Shown here in pieces: positions 59,120 to 64,000 of a DNA stretch of 64,000 bases. Every line of letters begins with the position of its first letter. The first letter of the stretch is position 1. The DNA is from Burkholderiaceae bacterium (lineage in GTDB: Bacteria; Pseudomonadota; Gammaproteobacteria; Burkholderiales; Burkholderiaceae), in the NCBI GenBank assembly GCA_947455485.1, contig CANGNV010000010.1, positions 1 to 64,000 of the forward strand, in the 5' to 3' direction. Made by a program: the position numbers and the translations under genes. The notes below the pieces were generated by a model. It worked only from the letters and a program-made list of their open reading frames with translations, was not told the origin of the DNA and made no database searches.

Positions 59120-59828
59120 ATTAATTTCTATCATTGCTTTAGCTTGCTCTCTCACCCTTCTAGTGGGAACAGTCAACGCACAATCGGAACAACAGGTCCG
59201 AACTGAATTACAAAAGAAAATTGGCGTCAATACCAAAATTAAAAGTGTTTCCCCATCACCTATTCCTGGCATATATGAGGTGTTGGTTGGGAATGATGTG
59301 TTTTATACCGATGCGAACAGTAAATATTTAATTCAGGGTGAAATCATTGAGATTGCCACAGGAAAAAATATTACCGAGCAAAAACAGGCGGACCTGAATC
59401 GCATTAAATGGTCCGAACTGAATCCATCAAATGCTTTAAAAGCAGTACGTGGCAATGGCAGTCGACAGCTGGCTATTTTCTCTGACCCCAACTGCGGTTA
59501 CTGCAAGCGTCTTGAGAAATCACTCCAACAGTTAGACAACGTCACTATCTACACCTACCTCATTCCGATTCTGTCACCTGACTCTGCGCAGAAGTCCAAA
59601 CAAATTTGGTGCTCCGCTGATCCACAAAAAGCCTACATTGATTGGATGATCAATGGCATTGCGCCGAGCGGCAAAAGCGACTGTGCTACTCCTTTAGACA
59701 AGAATATGGCCTTTGCCAAAACCTATGGCATTACTGGTACCCCTACTATTTTCTTTACTGATGGCAGCCGCTTCCCGGGCGCCGTGCAAATCACCGACAT
59801 TGAAAAGAAATTTAACAGTCTGAAGTAA
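59112..59828 (+). CDS. dsbC: Thiol:disulfide interchange protein DsbC
   Basis: This periplasmic disulfide isomerase of about 238 residues has a signal peptide ending near VGTVNA, an N-terminal dimerisation domain and a thioredoxin domain with the CGYC active site in SDPNCGYCKRLEKSL. A cis-Pro segment TGTPTIFF lies near the C-terminus. A GGAG site at 59099-59102 gives a good spacing only for the TTG at 59112; the ATG at 59103 and TTG at 59085 are alternatives. It overlaps the monooxygenase gene by a few bases. Confidence 0.9.
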   Translation: MNKLISIIALACSLTLLVGTVNAQSEQQVRTELQKKIGVNTKIKSVSPSPIPGIYEVLVGNDVFYTDANSKYLIQGEIIEIATGKNITEQKQADLNRIKWSELNPSNALKAVRGNGSRQLAIFSDPNCGYCKRLEKSLQQLDNVTIYTYLIPILSPDSAQKSKQIWCSADPQKAYIDWMINGIAPSGKSDCATPLDKNMAFAKTYGITGTPTIFFTDGSRFPGAVQITDIEKKFNSLK

Positions 59829-59840
59829 TAGGTCAAGTTT

Positions 59841-61625
59841 ATGAACGAGTTAAATACCTCTGATCTACCAGCAATCCAATACACCATTTGGGCGGCAGAT
59901 CTGCATGGTCACTGCTTTCATGTGAAATTGCGTATTGAGAACCCATTGCCGAATGGGCAGATTCTGCAAATGCCTGCATGGATTCCAGGCAGTTATTTGA
60001 TAAGGGATTTCAGCAAGCAAATTGAAACGATTGAAGCGTTTGCAGTCAGCAACCCCAGCGAATCTTTACCACTAGAGCGCATCGACAACGATCAGTGGCG
60101 CCTTCCAATAGTCGCTGGCCCAGTAGAGATTCTGACAACGGTATATGCATTTGATTCTTCGGTACGCGCCGCCTATCTTGATACTGAACGCGCGTTTGTT
60201 AATCCAAGCAGTTTATGTTTGGCAGTCAAAGGTCAAGAGGCACTTCCATGCGCCTTGGTGTTGATCCCACCTAGAGATGCTTGTGCGAATTCTTGGACTG
60301 TTCAGACAGGCTTGCAGCCAGCTAAAGTGGATAACCAAGGTTATGGCTTTTATCTTGCCAAAAATTATGATGATCTTCTTGATCATCCGATTGCTATGGG
60401 TGAGTTTCAAATTGCCCATTGGAAATCCAATGGCGTGTCACACAGCATGGCGATTCAGGGCTGCGTTCATGAAATTGATCTAGAGCGCCTAGCAACAGAT
60501 CTTCAAGCAATCTGCGCTTGCACAATTAATCTCTTTGAGCCCAAGACAAAGAAAGCACCTTTCCAAAATTATTTATTTCTAGTCAACGCGGTTCTTTCTG
60601 GATATGGTGGACTTGAGCATCGCAATAGCACTGCACTGCTGTGCCGTCGGGATCAGATTCCACAAGTCAGCACTCCTTTGGATGAAGCATCCTATCGTGA
60701 GTTTTTAGGTCTCTGTAGTCATGAGTATTTTCATGCTTGGCTAGTCAAACGGATTCAGCCTAAAGCATTTCAACCCTATCAACTCGATCGCAGAAACCAC
60801 ACCCGCTTGCTGTGGTTATTTGAAGGCTTTACGAGTTACTACGATGACTTGCAACTGTTTCGCAGTAAACGCATTGACCTGAAAACCTATCTCAAGCTAG
60901 TTGCTAATAATTGGAATAGTATCTTGCGTGGACCAGGCAGATTCAAGCAAAGCCTGGCTGATAGTTCTTTTGATGCCTGGACTAAGTATTACCAAGCCGA
61001 TGAGAACACTCCGAATGCCGTAGTGAGTTATTACGGTAAGGGTGCATTGCTTGCCTTAGGTTTAGATCTCAAGATTCGCGTATTCACTAACAACCGTCAA
61101 TCTCTAGATGATTTGGTGCGTCTCATCTGGCAAACACATGGTGTCACACTAGACGGCATTGCTGAAGATGGCTTGGATGACTTGATATTCGCACTTCTGG
61201 GTAAAGAATTTAATAAGACTTGGAATGAATTTAAGTCTCGCTATATTTTTGGTGTTGAGGATATTCCGATTCAGAAGTGGATTAATTCGAAGATCATTTC
61301 AGTCAAACAAAAAACTCACTCGAAGCTTGAGCAAATTAAATTGCAATTAGGATTGCGTACTAGCGATGCGAATGGCTGGCTAAAGGTAACGCATGTGCTC
61401 GATGGTGGGGCTGCGCAATTAGCAGGTCTGTCAGCTGGAGATCTTCTTGCTAGCATTAATGGCGAACGAATTACTGCTTCTCGTTGGGATAAGGTTCTTT
61501 CTAGTTTGATCTTGGGACAAGTCATCCATATTTGCTTTTACCGAGATGATCTAGAGCATGAGTGCATGACCGTCCTTGAGGATGATCAAATTCCAAAGCA
61601 GTACACGCTCACTCCAGCTGAGTAA
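59841..61625 (+). CDS. M61 family peptidase with PDZ domain
   Basis: This 594-residue protein has an N-terminal beta-rich domain, the gluzincin-type zinc motif HEYFH at 294-298, a downstream Glu ligand in WLFEGFTSYY near 325-334 and a C-terminal PDZ domain near 500-570 (GGAAQLAGLSAGDLLASING). This is the layout of the glycyl aminopeptidase family M61. No signal peptide is seen, so a cytoplasmic place is likely. It follows dsbC by 12 bp and overlaps ung by one base. Confidence 0.9.
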   Translation: MNELNTSDLPAIQYTIWAADLHGHCFHVKLRIENPLPNGQILQMPAWIPGSYLIRDFSKQIETIEAFAVSNPSESLPLERIDNDQWRLPIVAGPVEILTTVYAFDSSVRAAYLDTERAFVNPSSLCLAVKGQEALPCALVLIPPRDACANSWTVQTGLQPAKVDNQGYGFYLAKNYDDLLDHPIAMGEFQIAHWKSNGVSHSMAIQGCVHEIDLERLATDLQAICACTINLFEPKTKKAPFQNYLFLVNAVLSGYGGLEHRNSTALLCRRDQIPQVSTPLDEASYREFLGLCSHEYFHAWLVKRIQPKAFQPYQLDRRNHTRLLWLFEGFTSYYDDLQLFRSKRIDLKTYLKLVANNWNSILRGPGRFKQSLADSSFDAWTKYYQADENTPNAVVSYYGKGALLALGLDLKIRVFTNNRQSLDDLVRLIWQTHGVTLDGIAEDGLDDLIFALLGKEFNKTWNEFKSRYIFGVEDIPIQKWINSKIISVKQKTHSKLEQIKLQLGLRTSDANGWLKVTHVLDGGAAQLAGLSAGDLLASINGERITASRWDKVLSSLILGQVIHICFYRDDLEHECMTVLEDDQIPKQYTLTPAE

Positions 61626-62398
61626 TGCATTCGTTTTCTGCTGCTGATATTCCTGAGGACTGGCGCGCCCTACTCGGTGATTATTTTGAATCCTCAGAAT
61701 GGCAAACGCTACAGACTAATCTCAGGACTGAGCTGAATAAAGATGCAGAGAAGATTTGCCCTGAATCCCAGAATTACTTTAAAGCACTGACTCTTACTCC
61801 GCTCAGCAAGGTCAAGATTGTCATACTGGGTCAGGATCCCTACCACTCCCCAGGACTTGCACAGGGCTTAGCTTTTTCGATTCCCAGCGATATTCCGACC
61901 AATTCTCGGCAATTCCCTAGCTCCTTACGCAATATCAGCAAAGCACTGGCGCTGGAGGGTTTTGGCACCCTTCCTAACGGCGATCTTTATGCTTGGGCTG
62001 AACAAGGCGTATTACTACTCAATACCGCTCTCAGCGTCAAATTGGGTGAGGCTGGCAGTCATGCCAACCTGGGCTGGAAATCTCTGATCGATACACTGAT
62101 TAGCAATTTGGCCCTCCAAAAGCCCCATTTAGTCTGGATGCTGTGGGGTGGTCATGCTCAATCTAAGCTACCCCTCATTGAGGCAGCCCCGGATCAATTG
62201 CTTCTGCAATCCTCCCACCCCTCTGGGCTTGGGGTCTACAAAACGGATCGGCCGTTTCTGGAGCCAGGCGGGATGGCAAGTTGCGGGCATTTCACCAAGG
62301 CTAATGCATGGCTGGTGGCACACCAGCAATCGCCGATTCAGTGGGTTGGTGACCATAACAGCTCTACGGATAAAGACTTATTTTCGCTAAGCAGTTAA
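61625..62398 (+). CDS. ung: Uracil-DNA glycosylase (family 1)
   Basis: This 257-residue enzyme removes uracil from DNA. The water-activating loop GQDPYHSPG is at 69-77 with Asp71, LLNTALSVKLGEAGSHANLGW near 136-156 gives the uracil pocket, and HPSGLGVYK near 199-207 is the DNA-intercalation loop. The loop reads HPSGLG rather than the usual HPSPLS, a small variation. It ends the run that begins with the monooxygenase gene. Confidence 0.95.
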   Translation: MHSFSAADIPEDWRALLGDYFESSEWQTLQTNLRTELNKDAEKICPESQNYFKALTLTPLSKVKIVILGQDPYHSPGLAQGLAFSIPSDIPTNSRQFPSSLRNISKALALEGFGTLPNGDLYAWAEQGVLLLNTALSVKLGEAGSHANLGWKSLIDTLISNLALQKPHLVWMLWGGHAQSKLPLIEAAPDQLLLQSSHPSGLGVYKTDRPFLEPGGMASCGHFTKANAWLVAHQQSPIQWVGDHNSSTDKDLFSLSS

Positions 62399-62436
62399 CT
62401 TGGGATATTAAAATTCGCAACTAAGCATAGTTAAAA

Positions 62437-62595
62437 ATGCCATTAAACAACCTACACTCCATCACCGACTACAAAGCAACTTCAACAGAGATGATTGAGG
62501 AATATCGACGCCAATCTGTGCTAGCGTCATCCGTAGATCAGGCCGATATCGATTTAATGAATTTTCTAGACCAAATCGTTCTGGATACTGAATAA
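62437..62595 (+). CDS. Small acidic hypothetical protein (52 residues)
   Basis: This ORF of 52 codons begins MPLNNLHSITDYKATSTEM and has an acidic, helix-prone composition (EEYRRQSVLASSVDQADIDL, then a Leu-rich end). It fills most of the gap between ung and the toxin-antitoxin pair. No ribosome binding site was clear and no family is recognised, so it may be real or chance. The rest of the gap, 62399-62436 and 62596-62630, holds nothing recognisable. Confidence 0.45.
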   Translation: MPLNNLHSITDYKATSTEMIEEYRRQSVLASSVDQADIDLMNFLDQIVLDTE

Positions 62596-62630
62596 GGATG
62601 TCTTAGCCTGAATCATCGAGATGACCTTAG

Positions 62631-63305
62631 TCAGTCATGCTTTAAGCCCTCCAAGAAACCTGTTACTCGCTCTACCGCTTCGTCATAACTAGGGCTATAG
62701 TTCAAAACATCAATTTCATTAAATTGGGGCTTTAGTACATGAGCCCTACTTTGGATTTGTTTAATAAATTGATCAGCATGTCTCAACAAAAAATGTTTAG
62801 CGACTCGCAATTCTTGGGGCTCTCGCTCAATTACTAGTGACAGATCAAATAAATCTCGAGCCGCCGCCCTATCCCCTCTGTGCCAAAGTTTTTTTGCCAC
62901 AATTTCTACAGCAGTCTCAACACGAATGGTGTCGCCAAAAATATTCCACATTTCAAATCCAGGCTTAGTGAGATTAGGGGATGCCACGAAATCAATTTCC
63001 CCCTCTGGACGAATTAACTTGACATAGGAGTTTTGGTCTTCGACATATTGTGAAGAAATATCAGCAGCTACATCACTCAGCCTTGGAGTGACAAAACCCA
63101 GGTACTGGGGATCAGGAACAAAAATATCAATATCCTTGCTGAGCCGATGCTGATAGCGCAACATCAGAACAGTTCCTCCCCCGAATGTCCAAAAGGGGTC
63201 AGCCATTCCATGCTTTTTAATTTCGGCAATGATTCGAAGTGCATGGGGAAATAACTCTTTCCAAACACCATCAGGCAGATCACGTCCGTGAATTGATTTA
63301 CTCAT
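62631..63305 (-). CDS. AbiEii/AbiGii-type nucleotidyltransferase toxin
   Basis: This 224-residue protein has the nucleotidyltransferase fold motif of AbiEii toxins: GGGTVLMLRYQHR at 42-54 followed by DID at 58-60, then EIDFVAS near 119-125 as the third acidic strand, and the family-typical VETAVEIVAKKLWHRG with RDLFDL near 151-156. Such enzymes transfer nucleotides to tRNA or other targets in type IV-like toxin-antitoxin systems. The target here is unknown. It starts 6 bp after the XRE gene, so they form one operon. Confidence 0.85.
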   Translation of the reverse strand: MSKSIHGRDLPDGVWKELFPHALRIIAEIKKHGMADPFWTFGGGTVLMLRYQHRLSKDIDIFVPDPQYLGFVTPRLSDVAADISSQYVEDQNSYVKLIRPEGEIDFVASPNLTKPGFEMWNIFGDTIRVETAVEIVAKKLWHRGDRAAARDLFDLSLVIEREPQELRVAKHFLLRHADQFIKQIQSRAHVLKPQFNEIDVLNYSPSYDEAVERVTGFLEGLKHD

Positions 63306-63311
63306 TTAGCA

Positions 63312-63794
63312 TTACCGCCAAGCCACTCTTGGCGAGTGCATTTCATGAGCCCAACGATCAATATTTTTCCATATGCTCTTTGGGGAGATATTACTTGCTT
63401 TCGCTGCCTCCTCAACTGCCAAAACAATTAGAGGTAATGGGGCCTCATCAAGCAAGGAAGCTATGTAGGGAAAGATGGGTTCTGGAATTTTTCCTGACAC
63501 CAATGATTTTGCTAACTGTGAGGCAGTTAATTTATTTTTGTAACTCACGCTTGCAGTTTGGCCGGCTGCCTCTAGGGCATATTGCTTTTTATGCCGCCCT
63601 TGCATTAAAACATCGATCCCAAGCAACCCGAGTAGAGCTAATAATTTGGCAGCCCCTAAATCCTTTAGGGTGCCATTTTCTAAATGAAGAATGGTTGATC
63701 TGGACAAATTGGATAGCTTGGCTAAGCGATCTTGAGTCAAACCAAGAGCAACTCTGCGATTTGCTACCTGCAGTCCAATTTCACGTAAATTCAT
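63312..63794 (-). CDS. XRE-type antitoxin for the AbiEii-type toxin
   Basis: This 160-residue protein has an N-terminal XRE helix-turn-helix at about residues 8-60 (RVALGLTQDRLAKLSNLSRS marks the core) and a C-terminal part of about 80 residues with IPEPIFPYIASLLDEAPLPL. Classical AbiEi antitoxins have a winged-helix start and a different C-terminal domain, so this is an unusual partner. It is the first gene of the pair, and a perfect palindrome just upstream is its likely operator. Its antitoxin role is inferred from position and fold. Confidence 0.78.
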   Translation of the reverse strand: MNLREIGLQVANRRVALGLTQDRLAKLSNLSRSTILHLENGTLKDLGAAKLLALLGLLGIDVLMQGRHKKQYALEAAGQTASVSYKNKLTASQLAKSLVSGKIPEPIFPYIASLLDEAPLPLIVLAVEEAAKASNISPKSIWKNIDRWAHEMHSPRVAWR

Positions 63795-63823
63795 AGCATG
63801 TATTGTGCCACAAACCCATAAAA

Positions 63824-63845
63824 AATGTGTAATATATTACACATT
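63824..63845. promoter_or_regulatory. 22-bp perfect palindrome, probable autoregulatory operator of the TA pair
   Basis: The core TGTGTAATATATTACACA is extended by AA and TT at the ends... the full 22-bp sequence is its own reverse complement. It lies 30 bp upstream of the XRE start codon, and the TATATT at its centre could be the -10 box on the minus strand. Binding by the XRE protein is inferred. Confidence 0.75.
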
Positions 63846-64000
63846 AAATAGGGGTAAATTATGATGCGATAAAGCCAATAGCAGCATAATTCGACTTATT
63901 TATCTATGCTCGCGTATAAAACCCCCGACAGACAAGAAGCCACTATGGCACTTAGCCACTCGATCACCTGTCCAGACTGAAAAAGGCCTGTAAATTGCCC
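63846..64000. other. Intergenic end of window, nothing recognised
   Basis: The last 155 bp hold no recognisable gene on either strand. The longest plus-strand frame from 63906 is only 24 codons (MLAYKTPDRQEATM then a short tail). The neighbouring gene beyond the TA pair is outside the window. Confidence 0.6.

Noticed and set aside
63906-63980. Short plus-strand ORF at the right edge of the window
   Set aside because: It has only 24 codons, no ribosome binding site and no recognisable product.
1-64000. CRISPR arrays, insertion sequences, prophage genes or tRNA genes
   Set aside because: No regularly spaced repeats, transposase or integrase motifs, or cloverleaf-like sequences were seen. A dedicated scan (tRNAscan-SE, CRISPR finder, ISfinder) would be decisive.

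Overview
The window looks like chromosomal core sequence of a free-living betaproteobacterium of the Burkholderiaceae, most likely a Polynucleobacter or close relative. This is an inference from moderate GC, very tight gene packing, the gene orders rplU | ispB and pilD-coaE-zapD, a complete dcw (division and cell wall) cluster running from mraZ to ftsZ and lpxC, and the bioB | bioAFD and rpe-trpEGDC blocks. No rRNA, tRNA, insertion sequence, prophage or CRISPR array was seen, and no stretch longer than about 270 bp lacks a gene.

Layout. 1-11.9 kb: the end of rplU, ispB, a Cys homologue of the glycine/betaine reductase B subunit, an FAH-family hydrolase, a ketopantoate reductase homologue, a sodium:solute symporter, a lone squalene/phytoene synthase, ogt, a CNNM/CBS membrane protein, and a compact type IV filament assembly set (short GspE-type ATPase, GspF/PilC, short prepilin peptidase) that runs into coaE and zapD. 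12.6-15.2 kb: mutT, a DUF815-type ATPase and argJ on the minus strand. 15.2-19.4 kb: a five-gene minus-strand operon for a probable tungsten aldehyde oxidoreductase (polyferredoxin, catalytic subunit, FAD subunit, MoaD-like protein, unknown small protein). This is the most unusual metabolic unit in the window, with dyad elements in its leader.

19.5-24.3 kb: secA, a DciA-like DUF721 gene, lpxC and a peroxiredoxin. 24.4-41.9 kb: the dcw cluster on the minus strand, read as mraZ-rsmH-ftsL-ftsI-murE-murF-mraY-murD-ftsW-murG-murC-ddl-ftsQ-ftsA-ftsZ. Most junctions overlap by 4 bp. The mraZ promoter carries three 10-bp tandem repeats that fit an MraZ operator. 42.2-47.2 kb: biotin synthesis (bioB with coq7 on one strand, bioA-bioF-bioD on the other). 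47.3-50.9 kb: an M20 amidohydrolase, an enoyl-CoA hydratase, mltA and apaG. 51-55.6 kb: rpe-trpE-trpG-trpD-trpC.

55.6-62.6 kb: a MASE1-like membrane protein, a winged-helix protein, ychF, a UbiH-type monooxygenase, dsbC, an M61 peptidase with a PDZ domain, ung and a 52-residue ORF. 62.6-64 kb: the only clearly accessory unit, a toxin-antitoxin pair made of an XRE antitoxin and an AbiEii-type nucleotidyltransferase, preceded by a perfect 22-bp palindrome that is probably its own operator.

No wholly new system could be demonstrated. The strongest leads are the AOR operon with its unknown fifth gene and leader dyads, the XRE/AbiEii pair, the minimal type IV filament module, and the Cys-form GrdB homologue. 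All functions are read from motifs and context; no database search was run.
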